A DNA stretch of 64,000 nt from Candidatus Accumulibacter conexus (GTDB taxonomy: Bacteria > Pseudomonadota > Gammaproteobacteria > Burkholderiales > Rhodocyclaceae). Positions 25,793 to 34,863 of this stretch are shown in pieces. The notes beneath the pieces are model-generated. The model was not told the DNA's origin. It saw only the letters and a program-made list of their open reading frames with translations, and made no database searches. The position numbers and the translations under genes were made by a program. The DNA is taken from assembly GCA_017592775.1 (NCBI GenBank), contig JAGFNJ010000030.1, positions 1-64,000 of the forward strand, in the 5' to 3' direction. The stretch's first letter is position 1. Each line of letters starts with the position of its first letter.

Positions 25793-26745
25793 GCGCATCG
25801 GCAACGCCCACGGCGCAGCTGCCGCCGGCGATCCTGCTGCTCGGCCCGACCGCCAGTGGCAAGACGATGGCGGCAATCGAGATCGCCCGCCGCTTTCCGG
25901 TCGAGTTGATCAGCGTCGACTCGGCGCAGGTCTTTCGCGGCATGGACATCGGCACCGCCAAGCCCGACGCGGCAACGCTGGCCGCGTTCCCGCACCGGCT
26001 GATCGACCTGATCAGCCCCGAGGAGAGCTACTCGGCAGCCCGCTTCCGCGTTGACGCGCTGGCGGCGATGGCCGCGGCGACGATGCGCGGCCGGGTGCCG
26101 CTGCTGGTGGGCGGCACGATGCTCTACTTCAAGGCCCTCTGCGAAGGCCTCGCCGAGCTGCCGGCAGCCGACCCGGCAACGCGGGCGCGCATCGATGACG
26201 AAGCGGCAACCCGCGGCTGGCCGGCGCTGCACGCCGAACTCGCCGCCGTCGACCCGGCCACGGCGGCGCGCCTGCACAGCACCGACGCGCAGCGCATCCA
26301 GCGCGCGCTCGAGGTCTTTCGTCTCAGCGGCCAGCCGCTGTCGCGCCTGATCGCCGCCAGCCGCCAGGCAGCGCCACCTTACCGCCTGCTGGCCATCGGC
26401 CTCGTGCCGAGCGAGCGCGCTGTCCTGCATCGGCGCATCGCCGAGCGTTTCGATGCCATGCTGGCCGCCGGGCTCGAGGGCGAGGTCGAGTCGCTGCGCG
26501 CCCGCTACCGGCTGCACGGCGGCTTGCCGTCGATGCGCTGCGTCGGCTATCGGCAGGTGTGGGAAGTGCAGAACGGCCTCGCACCGCGCAGCCAACTGCG
26601 CGACCGCGGCATCTACGCCAGCCGCCAGTTGGCCAAGCGGCAGATCACCTGGCTCGGCAACAGCCTGCGGCCGCAGGTGATCGACTGCCTGGCGCCCGAC
26701 CTGCCGGGCTCGCTCGACCGTCTGCTCGGTCCGTTCCTCGACTGA
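25789..26745 (+). CDS. miaA: tRNA dimethylallyltransferase
   Basis: Adds a dimethylallyl group to N6 of A37 in tRNAs that read codons beginning with U. 318 aa. P-loop GPTASGKT near residue 20, [16 protein letters not shown] near 45, the [10 protein letters not shown] segment, and [10 protein letters not shown]. Starts with GTG at 25789, coupled to the mutL stop, the conserved mutL-miaA order. Confidence 0.96.
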   Translation: MSASATPTAQLPPAILLLGPTASGKTMAAIEIARRFPVELISVDSAQVFRGMDIGTAKPDAATLAAFPHRLIDLISPEESYSAARFRVDALAAMAAATMRGRVPLLVGGTMLYFKALCEGLAELPAADPATRARIDDEAATRGWPALHAELAAVDPATAARLHSTDAQRIQRALEVFRLSGQPLSRLIAASRQAAPPYRLLAIGLVPSERAVLHRRIAERFDAMLAAGLEGEVESLRARYRLHGGLPSMRCVGYRQVWEVQNGLAPRSQLRDRGIYASRQLAKRQITWLGNSLRPQVIDCLAPDLPGSLDRLLGPFLD

Positions 26746-26748
26746 AGA

Positions 26749-27552
26749 TCAGGCGCCCGGTTGCCGCAAGCGGTCGAGTCGCAGCCGCTGCCGTTCGTCG
26801 AAGAGGCGCCGGGCAGCCAGGCTGACCGCCACAATGGTGCCGAAACCGGTTCCGGCGGCAATCAGGAACATCACCAGGATCTGGTATTTCACCGCTTCCA
26901 CCGGTGGCGTCCCGGCGAGAATCTGGCCGGTCATCATTCCCGGCAGGCTGACGATGCCGGCAGCCGACATGGCGTTGACGATCGGAATCATGCCGACGCG
27001 GATCGCCTCGCGGCGGCTGTCGGCGATCGCCCGTCGCCAGTCATGACCGAGCGCCAGCCGGCTGTCGATGATCTGCCGCTTGTCGGCCGCATCCTGCGTC
27101 AAGCGGTCGAGCCCGAGCGAGATGCCGTTCATCGTGTTGCCGAGAATCATGCCGAGCAGCGGGATGGCGTACTGCGGCGCGTACCAGGGGTCGCTGCCGA
27201 TGACCAGCAGCAACGCCAGCACGGTCACGGAGAACGACGAGACGAACATCGACAGGGTGCCGACAGCGAAACCCCAGGCGCCGACGAACCGCCGCTTCTG
27301 GCGAACCATCACCTCGCGGCCGGCGACCGCCAGCATCACCGTCGCCAGCAGCCCGACCCAGAGTGGATCGGCGTTGGCAAAGAGAAGCTTGAGCACGAGG
27401 CCGATGAGCAGCAGCTGGACGGTGCTGCGCGCGGCCGCAACCAGCAGTTGTCGCTCGCTGCCGATCCGCAGTTGGTGCGACAGGCCGGCAAGCGCCAGGA
27501 TCAGCAGCGCGGCAAGCGCGAGATCGAACAGCGAGAGGGCGATGACGTTCAT
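26749..27552 (-). CDS. fetB: ABC transporter permease, FetB (YbbM) family
   Basis: 267 aa, about seven hydrophobic helices. UPF0014/FetB markers: LGMILGNTMNGISLGLDRL, LALGHDWRRAI and SLPGMMTGQILAGTPPVEAVKYQ. In E. coli FetAB exports iron and helps resist oxidative stress; the same role is inferred here. The ATG at 27552 overlaps the fetA stop by 4 nt. Confidence 0.9.
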   Translation of the reverse strand: MNVIALSLFDLALAALLILALAGLSHQLRIGSERQLLVAAARSTVQLLLIGLVLKLLFANADPLWVGLLATVMLAVAGREVMVRQKRRFVGAWGFAVGTLSMFVSSFSVTVLALLLVIGSDPWYAPQYAIPLLGMILGNTMNGISLGLDRLTQDAADKRQIIDSRLALGHDWRRAIADSRREAIRVGMIPIVNAMSAAGIVSLPGMMTGQILAGTPPVEAVKYQILVMFLIAAGTGFGTIVAVSLAARRLFDERQRLRLDRLRQPGA

Positions 27553-28154
27553 CGCCACCCGTTCGCGCGCAGTTGGCCGTTGTCGAGGGTGAAGCGGCGC
27601 TGCGCAACCCGCTCGATCTGCCCCACGTCGTGGCTGACCCAGAGCAGCGCCGCCTGCCGCTGCAGCCGGTAGTCGGCAAGCAGCGATTCGACCCGCAGCG
27701 TGTTCTCCTGATCGAGGCTGCCGGTCGGCTCGTCGAGCAGGAGAACCGCCGGCGCCTGCATCAGCGTGCGCAGCAATACCAGGCGCTGCCGCTCGCCGGT
27801 CGAGCAGCGGGCGACCTGCCAGGTCATCGCCGCGGCCGGCAGGTCGAGCCGCGCCAGCCAGTCGTCAGCGACGCCATGTTCGAAATGATCGCCAACGAGT
27901 TGCGACCACCACTGGCTCTCCGCCGGCACCAACGCCACCGAACGTCGCCACGCCGGTGCCGGCGTCGCCGAACAGGCAGCCTCGTCACAATAGGCTTCGC
28001 CCGAGTGCGGATCGAGATCGGCAATCGCCCGCAGCAGCAGGGTCTTGCCGCTACCGGATGCACCCGCGAGACAGACGCACTCGGCGGCGGCGACGGACAG
28101 CGCCAGCGGACCGACGTGCCGGGCGACGAACTGGTGCAGGCGCAGGCTGGCCAA
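27549..28154 (-). CDS. fetA: ABC transporter ATP-binding protein, FetA-like
   Basis: About 200 aa. Walker A GASGSGKT, a signature of altered form (CSTGERQRL in place of LSGGQ), Walker B VLLLDEPTGSLD and H-loop WVSHD. Partner of FetB downstream. The longest open frame begins with TTG at 28187, at the base of the terminator hairpin of ppk2. The TTG at 28154, about 7 nt after an AGGGA, is preferred because it gives a normal FetA N-terminus (ASLRLHQF). Start uncertain by 11 codons. Confidence 0.83.
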   Translation of the reverse strand: MASLRLHQFVARHVGPLALSVAAAECVCLAGASGSGKTLLLRAIADLDPHSGEAYCDEAACSATPAPAWRRSVALVPAESQWWSQLVGDHFEHGVADDWLARLDLPAAAMTWQVARCSTGERQRLVLLRTLMQAPAVLLLDEPTGSLDQENTLRVESLLADYRLQRQAALLWVSHDVGQIERVAQRRFTLDNGQLRANGWR

Positions 28155-28185
28155 TTTCGTGTTCCCTGATGAGGCGCAGCGGAGC

Positions 28186-28211
28186 AAGAAAAGGGGCGCC
28201 AGCGGCGCCCC
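28186..28211 (-). terminator. Rho-independent terminator after ppk2
   Basis: On the minus strand GGGGCGCC and GGCGCCCC form an 8-bp stem with a 3-nt loop, then TTTTC. It separates ppk2 from fetAB. Confidence 0.8.
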
Positions 28212-28238
28212 CCTGCTCGCGGCACTGCGGAAGACTGG

Positions 28239-29501
28239 TCAGAGGATCGCCTGGTGGTCGACAGACGGTGCCGACCCGCTGGGCTCATAAACCACGTGCG
28301 GCCGGCCAACCAGCAGCGGATCGATGGGACCGATCGCCTCGATGTCCTTGCCGGTGTAGTTCAGCTTGTGCAGCACGTAGCGCATCGCGTTCAGCCGCGC
28401 GCGTTTCTTGCAGTCCGACTTGACGACGGTCCACGGCGTTTCGGCGGTGTCGGTGTGGAAGAACATCGCCTCCTTGGCCTTCGTGTAATCGTCCCACTTG
28501 TCGAGCGACGCGAGATCGATCGGCGACAGCTTCCACTGCTTGAGCGGGTGGACCTCGCGTTCCTTGAAGCGCCGACGCTGCTCCTTGCGACTGACCGAGA
28601 ACCAGAACTTGATCAGGTGGATGCCGCTGCGCACCAGCGTCCGCTCGACCTCGGGCGTCTGCCGCATGAACTCGTTGTACTCGTCGTCGGAGCAGAAGCC
28701 CATGACCCGTTCAACACCGGCCCGGTTGTACCACGAGCGGTCGCAGAAGACGATCTCGCCGGCAGTCGGCAGGTGACGCACATAACGCTGGAAATACCAC
28801 TGCCCACGCTCCTCCTGGGTCGGCTTCTCGAGCGCCATCACCCGCCCGCCACGTGGGTTGAGGTTCTCGGTGAAGCGCTTGATCGATCCTCCCTTGCCCG
28901 CCGCGTCACGACCCTCGAAGATGACCACGACGCGCTGGCCGGTCTCCTTGACCCAGTTCTGCATCTTGATCAGCTCGACCTGCAGGCGGTACTTCTGCTT
29001 CTCGTACGCCTTGCGCGACATCAGGTTGCGGTAGGGATAGGAGTTGTTGTCGCGCCAGCCGCTGGCGAGTTCGTCGTCCGGGCTGGTCGCCGGCTTCGCC
29101 GCCGCCGGCTGCTCCTTGCCGAACAGCGCCTTGCGCAGGGCCACTGCATCATCGGGCGACGAGCCGGTCATGATCGCTTCCAGCGTCTTCGCCAGCGACG
29201 CGGTGTCACCCACCTTGGCGTGCGCGATGATGTCCTGCAGGGCGACCTTCTTCTGCTCGATCGCCGAGCTGGCGGCCTCGGCAACATCGTAGGCCGCCAT
29301 GCCGCCCGCCGTATGCGCCGGCGCCACGTCACCGGCGGATGCCCTGCGCGGTTGCGCGGCCCGCGGCGACGCCGAAGCACGCGCCTTGGGTGCTCGTCCC
29401 GCCGGCTTGACCGCGGCAGCTTCGGCGGTGCCGGCTGCCGTGCTCACTGCGGTCGCGCTGCTGTCGGTGCCATCGGCGGCTGGCGGCGTTCTTTTCTCCA
29501 T
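28239..29501 (-). CDS. ppk2: Polyphosphate kinase 2
   Basis: Transfers phosphate between polyphosphate and nucleotides. 420 aa. The first 150 residues are an Ala/Pro/Thr-rich, probably disordered extension plus a helical segment. The PPK2 kinase core (about 165-400) has Walker A FEGRDAAGKGG, the lid motif DRSWYNRAGVE, and the KFWFSVSRKEQ, HPLKQWKLSPID and WTVVKSDCKKRARLNA segments. Single PPK2 domain. A GGAGAGAGA ribosome site precedes the ATG. Consistent with a polyphosphate-storing lifestyle. The preferred nucleotide substrate is not clear from motifs. Confidence 0.94.
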   Translation of the reverse strand: MEKRTPPAADGTDSSATAVSTAAGTAEAAAVKPAGRAPKARASASPRAAQPRRASAGDVAPAHTAGGMAAYDVAEAASSAIEQKKVALQDIIAHAKVGDTASLAKTLEAIMTGSSPDDAVALRKALFGKEQPAAAKPATSPDDELASGWRDNNSYPYRNLMSRKAYEKQKYRLQVELIKMQNWVKETGQRVVVIFEGRDAAGKGGSIKRFTENLNPRGGRVMALEKPTQEERGQWYFQRYVRHLPTAGEIVFCDRSWYNRAGVERVMGFCSDDEYNEFMRQTPEVERTLVRSGIHLIKFWFSVSRKEQRRRFKEREVHPLKQWKLSPIDLASLDKWDDYTKAKEAMFFHTDTAETPWTVVKSDCKKRARLNAMRYVLHKLNYTGKDIEAIGPIDPLLVGRPHVVYEPSGSAPSVDHQAIL

Positions 29502-29843
29502 CTATCTCTCTCCAGTGGAATGTGTTCTGCAGCGGGAAAACGCGTCGGACCATTGTTCGACGTGAGCCGTGATGATAGCGCCGATATGTCAGACAGTTCA
29601 ATCGCTTGAAGGCAATATGGAGACTCTTTTGCAGACTTTTGCCACGGCGCGCCGGAACGCCTGCGGAAGTGGTACTCGACCGCCGATGCAGCGGCTGGCG
29701 CGACCACTGCTGACGACCGTGGACGGACTGGCGGCTGTTCGATCGCATCGCCATGAGCGGCTTCGTCGCCTATACTGCAGCCCTGACCCGGGCGCGCGCT
29801 GGCCTGCCCGCCCAACCCGATGGATCGCAACGCGGAGCTTCGC
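29502..29843. other. Divergent intergenic region between ppk2 and a binding-protein gene
   Basis: About 340 bp. It holds the promoters of ppk2 (minus) and the binding-protein gene (plus). Open frames here lack ribosome sites or protein-like composition. A Pho-box-like fragment (CTGTCTGACATA on the minus strand near 29595) was seen but does not meet the two-repeat consensus. Confidence 0.4.
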
Positions 29844-30986
29844 ATGTACGCGCAATCGGTCGCTCCCTGCCCGGCGAGGGGAAGCCGCTGCTGGCGACAA
29901 CTGCTGATCATCGCCGTCTGCCTGCTCGCGATGCTCTCCTGCGCCCCACCCGAACCGGTGCGGATCGGCTTCCTCGGCGGCCTCTCGGGCCGCGTCGCCG
30001 ACCTCGGGATCGGCGGCCGCAACGGCGCCATTCTGGCGGTCGAGCAGCGCAACCAGCACGGCGGAATCAATGGCCGGCCAATCGAGCTGATTGCCGAAGA
30101 CGACCGGCAGGACGCGGAGATCGCGAAACAGGCGGTCGTCCGCCTGCTCGCCCGCCCGGTCGAGGTGATCATCGGCCCGATGACCAGCGCCATGGCCATC
30201 GCCGTCGTGCCACAGGTCAACGCCACGACGGTACCGCTGATCTCGCCCACGGTCACGACCAACGCGCTCACCGGCATCGACGACCAGTTCTTCCGCGTCG
30301 TCGCGCCGACCGCCCGGCACGTCTTCAAGTCGGCCGACTACCATTATCGGCAACTCGGACTGCGACGCGTGGTGCTGGTCTGCGATCTGCGCAACAAGGC
30401 CTACGCCGAGAGCTGGGCAGGAGACTTCCGCCGCGCTTTCATGGCTCTCGGCGGCAAGGTCGTCGGCGAGATCGGTTTCGCCGCCGACGACGCGCTGTCG
30501 ACGCTCGCAGCCCGTACCCTCGCCAGCAGGCCGGACGGGGTCGTGATCATCGCCAACTCGGTCGACACCGGCCTGCTCGTGCAGCAGATCCGGTTGCGTG
30601 ACCGCAAGGTTCAGCTCGCCACCGCCGAATGGGCAGCCACCGAACGCCTGATCGAGCTCGGTGGCCGGGCGGTCGAAGGCGTCGTCGTCGCGCAGTATGT
30701 CGATCGGCAGAGCGGCGCGCCGGCCTACCTCGCCTTTCTCCAGGCGTATCGCGAGCGCTTCGCCCATGAACCGGGTTTCGCCGGGCTGACCGCTTTCGAC
30801 GCCACCAATGTGGCACTCGACGCACTCGCCAGCAGGCACAAGCAACAGACGCTGAAGCAGGCGCTGCTCACGCATGGCGAATTCGTCGGCGCACAATCGC
30901 TGATCCGCTTCGACGCCAGCGGCGATACCGAGCGCGACACCTTTCTTTCCCGCATCCAGGACGGCACGTTCCACTCCCTGCCGTAG
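29844..30986 (+). CDS. Leu/Ile/Val-type periplasmic binding protein (orphan)
   Basis: 380 aa. Hydrophobic signal with a lipobox-like end (LLAMLSC, near residue 34), then a type I periplasmic binding fold: VRIGFLGGLSGRVADLG, GGINGRPIELIAEDDRQD, VIIGPMTSAMA, and the later DGVVIIANSVD and FDATNVALDAL. No permease or ATPase genes are nearby. The next gene, 91 bp on in the same direction, is a membrane GGDEF/EAL protein. The binding protein may therefore present a ligand to that sensor. The ATG at 29844 has a GGAG at 7 nt; an ATG at 29820 is possible. Confidence 0.85.
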   Translation: MYAQSVAPCPARGSRCWRQLLIIAVCLLAMLSCAPPEPVRIGFLGGLSGRVADLGIGGRNGAILAVEQRNQHGGINGRPIELIAEDDRQDAEIAKQAVVRLLARPVEVIIGPMTSAMAIAVVPQVNATTVPLISPTVTTNALTGIDDQFFRVVAPTARHVFKSADYHYRQLGLRRVVLVCDLRNKAYAESWAGDFRRAFMALGGKVVGEIGFAADDALSTLAARTLASRPDGVVIIANSVDTGLLVQQIRLRDRKVQLATAEWAATERLIELGGRAVEGVVVAQYVDRQSGAPAYLAFLQAYRERFAHEPGFAGLTAFDATNVALDALASRHKQQTLKQALLTHGEFVGAQSLIRFDASGDTERDTFLSRIQDGTFHSLP

Positions 30987-31077
30987 ATCGCCGCCGGCGC
31001 CAGCGCTGCGTGCGGTCCTTGCCCACTCCGCTCCGCAGGCAGAAAAGCGACGGTCGACAGCGGCTGCCGGGTTTAAC

Positions 31078-34000
31078 ATGGCGGGCATGGTTCGTTCCCT
31101 TCGTTTCTGGCTGGTGCTGGCGCTGGCGGCAGTCGTCGTCACCGCCACCGTCGCGGTCGTCGTCGTCCTCGTCGCCGTCCTCCTTCCCCGCCTCAACGAT
31201 CAGGTCGAGAGCAACAACCGCGCGCTCGGCATCTCGCTCGCGCGGCAGGTAGACGACTTCCTGCGCGATTCGGCAGAGGTCGTGATCCGCCTCGCCAGTG
31301 AGGTGGAAGCCGGACCACACGCCTCAGCCGAGCGCGTCCGCGTTCTCCTCGACACGCTGGCACATGCGCACCCGCCGCTGGACGCGCTCTACCTTCTCGA
31401 TGCACAAGGGCGGGTGAAGGAAGTCGGGCTGCCGCGCGAACGGCGGCGGCAACGTCGCGAACTGGTCGGACTCGACTTCTCGGCGCGTGCCTTCGTCCGC
31501 GCGGCAGGGCCTGCCGGCAGCCCGCTGTGGTCCGACAGCTACCTGTCGCAGCGCGGCAGGATCGTCGTCGCCGTCACCGTACCCTTGCGCCCGGCCGTTT
31601 CGCTCGCCCGCGACGAACGCTGGTCGCTGGTCGGTGAACTCGATCTCGAGAGCCTCTCCGCTCACATCGCCGAGCTTGGCGAGGGCGGCAGCCTGCTGAC
31701 GATCATCGTCGACCGCCTCGGCCAAGTGGTCGCGCATCCGGATGCCGCTTCCGCCACACGCCAGGAGAACCTGGCGCAACTGCCGCTGGTCAAGGCCGGC
31801 CTCGCCGGTCGCTTCAACACCGAGTGTTTTTCGCTCGCGGGCAAGGAATACATCGGTACGGTGACGCCAGTGGGCAATTCCGGCTGGCTGACGCTGGTCG
31901 CGCAGCCGGAAGAACTGGCCTTCGCCACCATGCGTACGACCTTGCTCGGAGTCGCTGCCGGATCGGCCATCGCACTCGTGCTCGCCGTGCTCGCCGCCCT
32001 GTTCCATGGCGAGCGACTGGTGCGGCGGATCGGAGCCTTCAACCGACATCTGCAGGCGATCGCCGACGGCGACTACAGCACCACCCTGCCTGCGTCGCGG
32101 GCCCTCGAGCTGGCCAGCCCGGCGAGCAACCTGCAGCGAATGGCGGGCGCCGTCCTCGAGCGAGAGGCGACGATCATCGCCTCCGAAGAGCGCTATCGCG
32201 CCCTCTTCAGCGACGCACCACTGGCTTACCAGTCGGTCGACGTCAACAGCCTGCGGCTGGTCGAGGTCAATGACGCCTGGCTCAGCCTGCTCGGCTACGG
32301 CAACGCCGAGGTGGTCGGTCGACCGCTCACCGATTTCCTCAGCGACGAGTCGAAGAAGCGGCTGGCCGAGGTCTTTCCCGCTTTCGTCGCCAGCGAGCGC
32401 ATCGGCGACCTCGGCTGCGAATTCCACCACAAGGATGGCCGAACCATCACGGTCCTGATCAACGGGCGCATCCACCGGGGTCCGGATGGCCGGGCGCGTA
32501 CCCATTGCATCCTCACCGACGTCAGCGAGCGCAAGCGCAGCGAGGAAGCGCGGCAACGCGCGGCATCGTTGCTGGAGCATCAGGCGGCACGTGCACTGGC
32601 GATGCTCGATCTGCCCAAGGCAGCCGAAAGGATGTCCGAAGGCGAGTTCATCCAGCATGGCCTGGCGGAGGTCGAGAGACTGACCGGCAGCCACCGGTCC
32701 TTCGTCCATTTCTTCGCCGACGAGCCGCAGACCGCGGCCGAGGTCACCTGGTCAAATGCCACCCGTGACAGCCTGCCACCGGCGATCAGCGAAAGACTGT
32801 GCTCCGGCACGCTGGCCGGGATCTGGAAGGAAACACTGCAGCGTCGTGCGCCGGTACTCTACGAGGGTCGTCAGGCCGTCCTCGCCGCCAGCCCGCCGGC
32901 GGCCAGTGCCGGCCTGGAGCGGCTGATCAGCGTGCCGGTGATCGAAGGTGGCGTCGGCCGCATGATGCTCGGTGTCGGCAACAAGGCCGAAGCGTACAGC
33001 GAGCACGAGATCGAGACCGCCCGTCTGCTCAGCCAGGACATCTGGCGAATCGTCAACCAGCACCGCACCGAGCAGGCGCAGCGGCTCGCAGCCACCGTCT
33101 TCTCGGCCAGCAGTTCGGGCATCTGCGTCACCGATGCCGGGCAGCGAATCGTCTCGATCAACCCGGCCCTGACGACGATCACTGGCTACGGCAGCGACGA
33201 GATCATCGGCCGCACGCCGCGTCTGTTCTCCTCGGGCCGGCAGCAGGTCGGCTTCTATCGCGAGATGTGGAAGGACATCCAGAGCGCTGGCGCCTGGAGC
33301 GGCGAGATCTGGAATCGGCGCAAAAACGGCGACGTCTTCCCTGCCTGGCTGACGGTCACCGCCGTCACCGGCGGCGAGGGCAAGGTGACGCACTACATCG
33401 GCAGCTTCTACGACATCACCGAGCGCAAGCGCTCGCAAGACCACATCCACTTTCTCGCGCACCACGATGCACTGACCCGACTGCCGAACCGCCGCCTGCT
33501 CGACGAACGCATCCGCGACGCGATCGGTTGCTCGCGCCGCGAGCAACTGCGTATGGCGCTCCTGTTCCTCGACCTCGACCGTTTCAAGCTGATCAACGAC
33601 ACTCTTGGGCACGACGTCGGCGACCGCCTGCTGAGCCGTGTGGCAGAGATCCTCAGCAGCGTTCTCGGCGAGCAGGAGACCGTCGCGCGGCTGGGCGGCG
33701 ACGAGTTCGTCATCGTCGTTCCCGGACTGGCCGACGTGGCGCGCGCAGCGCGGCTGGCGAGCCGGCTGATCGAGGTGGTGTCGGCACCGCAACTGATCGA
33801 CGAACTGCCATTCCAGGTCACGCCGAGCATCGGCATCAGCGTGTACCCCGACGACGGCGAGGATGCACCGACCCTGTTGCGCAACGCCGACACGGCGCTT
33901 TATCACGCCAAGGAACGGGGGCGGAACAACTTCCAGTTCTTCACCCCGGCAATGAACGAGGCGCTGCGCGAGCGGGTGGCCATCGAACAGGATCTCCGCC

Positions 34001-34752
34001 TGGCGATCGAAGGCGACCAGTTCGAGCTCTTCTACCAGCCGCAGGTAAACAGCCGCAATGGTTGCGTCGTCGGCTGCGAGGCGCTCCTGCGCTGGCACCA
34101 CCCGCAACTCGGCCTGGTGGCACCGGGCCGCTTCATCGCTGTCGCCGAGGAGACGGGGCTGATCGTCGCCATCGGCGCCTGGGTCCTGGAGCAGGCTTGC
34201 CGACAGGCGCGCGCGTGGTGCGACGCGGGTCACAGCGGCGTGCGCATCAGCGTCAATCTCTCGCCGCGGCAACTGCAGCAGGCCGACATCGCCGAACGCA
34301 TCGCTGCGACGCTCGAGGCCTGGCGGCTGCCCGCCAGCAGCCTCGAGATCGAACTCACCGAGAGCATGCTGATGGCCGACCCGGTGAGCGCCAGCGCGCT
34401 GTTGCACCGCCTCGCACACCTCGGCGTCCGTCTGGCGATCGACGACTTCGGTACCGGCTACTCCAGCCTCGCCTATCTCAAGCGCTTCCCGGTCGCACGG
34501 CTGAAGATCGACCGCTCGTTCGTGCGCGACCTGACGACCGACGCCAATGATGCCGCGATCATCGCTGCCGTCGTCGCCATGGCGGCAAGCCTGAACATCG
34601 AGGCGGTCGCCGAGGGTGTCGAGACGGTCGAGCAACTGCGCTTCCTCGAAGCCCACGGTTGCTTCGTGGTCCAGGGTCATCTCTTCAGCCGGCCGCGCCC
34701 GGCAGCCGATTTCGCCAGCCTCCACTTCCCCTTGCCGGCAGCGACAGGCTGA
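31078..34752 (+). CDS. Membrane dCACHE-HAMP-PAS-GAF-PAS-GGDEF-EAL protein
   Basis: 1224 aa c-di-GMP enzyme. Membrane helix about 8-38; periplasmic double-CACHE sensor about 40-280; second helix about 285-310; HAMP; PAS about 370-475 (EERYRALFSDAPLAY); GAF about 510-660; PAS about 665-780 (ITGYGSDEIIGRTPRLFSSGR). GGDEF is near residue 872 with the catalytic sequence intact; the inhibitory RxxD site ahead of it is absent. EAL near 1000 with CEALLRW, ELTES and DDFGTGYSS intact. Both activities look possible. It follows an orphan binding protein gene, which may supply its ligand. Confidence 0.92.
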   Translation: MAGMVRSLRFWLVLALAAVVVTATVAVVVVLVAVLLPRLNDQVESNNRALGISLARQVDDFLRDSAEVVIRLASEVEAGPHASAERVRVLLDTLAHAHPPLDALYLLDAQGRVKEVGLPRERRRQRRELVGLDFSARAFVRAAGPAGSPLWSDSYLSQRGRIVVAVTVPLRPAVSLARDERWSLVGELDLESLSAHIAELGEGGSLLTIIVDRLGQVVAHPDAASATRQENLAQLPLVKAGLAGRFNTECFSLAGKEYIGTVTPVGNSGWLTLVAQPEELAFATMRTTLLGVAAGSAIALVLAVLAALFHGERLVRRIGAFNRHLQAIADGDYSTTLPASRALELASPASNLQRMAGAVLEREATIIASEERYRALFSDAPLAYQSVDVNSLRLVEVNDAWLSLLGYGNAEVVGRPLTDFLSDESKKRLAEVFPAFVASERIGDLGCEFHHKDGRTITVLINGRIHRGPDGRARTHCILTDVSERKRSEEARQRAASLLEHQAARALAMLDLPKAAERMSEGEFIQHGLAEVERLTGSHRSFVHFFADEPQTAAEVTWSNATRDSLPPAISERLCSGTLAGIWKETLQRRAPVLYEGRQAVLAASPPAASAGLERLISVPVIEGGVGRMMLGVGNKAEAYSEHEIETARLLSQDIWRIVNQHRTEQAQRLAATVFSASSSGICVTDAGQRIVSINPALTTITGYGSDEIIGRTPRLFSSGRQQVGFYREMWKDIQSAGAWSGEIWNRRKNGDVFPAWLTVTAVTGGEGKVTHYIGSFYDITERKRSQDHIHFLAHHDALTRLPNRRLLDERIRDAIGCSRREQLRMALLFLDLDRFKLINDTLGHDVGDRLLSRVAEILSSVLGEQETVARLGGDEFVIVVPGLADVARAARLASRLIEVVSAPQLIDELPFQVTPSIGISVYPDDGEDAPTLLRNADTALYHAKERGRNNFQFFTPAMNEALRERVAIEQDLRLAIEGDQFELFYQPQVNSRNGCVVGCEALLRWHHPQLGLVAPGRFIAVAEETGLIVAIGAWVLEQACRQARAWCDAGHSGVRISVNLSPRQLQQADIAERIAATLEAWRLPASSLEIELTESMLMADPVSASALLHRLAHLGVRLAIDDFGTGYSSLAYLKRFPVARLKIDRSFVRDLTTDANDAAIIAAVVAMAASLNIEAVAEGVETVEQLRFLEAHGCFVVQGHLFSRPRPAADFASLHFPLPAATG

Positions 34753-34863
34753 GGGGGAGTTGGCGCAGGCATCGTCGCCAGCCGGCTGCCCTACCTGCGC
34801 GCAGGAGCGAAGCGACGAAGCGCGCTCCCGGCCCCTGCCACGACAGAGGCCGGCGCGACCCGC

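Noticed and set aside
23117-25876. Long upstream extension of the purN frame (about 920 codons)
   Set aside because: It runs antisense to DedA-mutL coding DNA; purN has a canonical N-terminus at 23116.
29580-29610. Possible Pho box upstream of ppk2
   Set aside because: Only one CTGTC half-site is recognisable; the tandem repeat with the right spacing is missing.
29569-29907. 112-aa ORF between ppk2 and the binding-protein gene
   Set aside because: No ribosome site, basic low-complexity composition and overlap with the start of the next gene.
32752-34725. 657-aa frame antisense to the GGDEF/EAL gene
   Set aside because: Shadow of a confidently identified gene; no ribosome site and no protein-like pattern.
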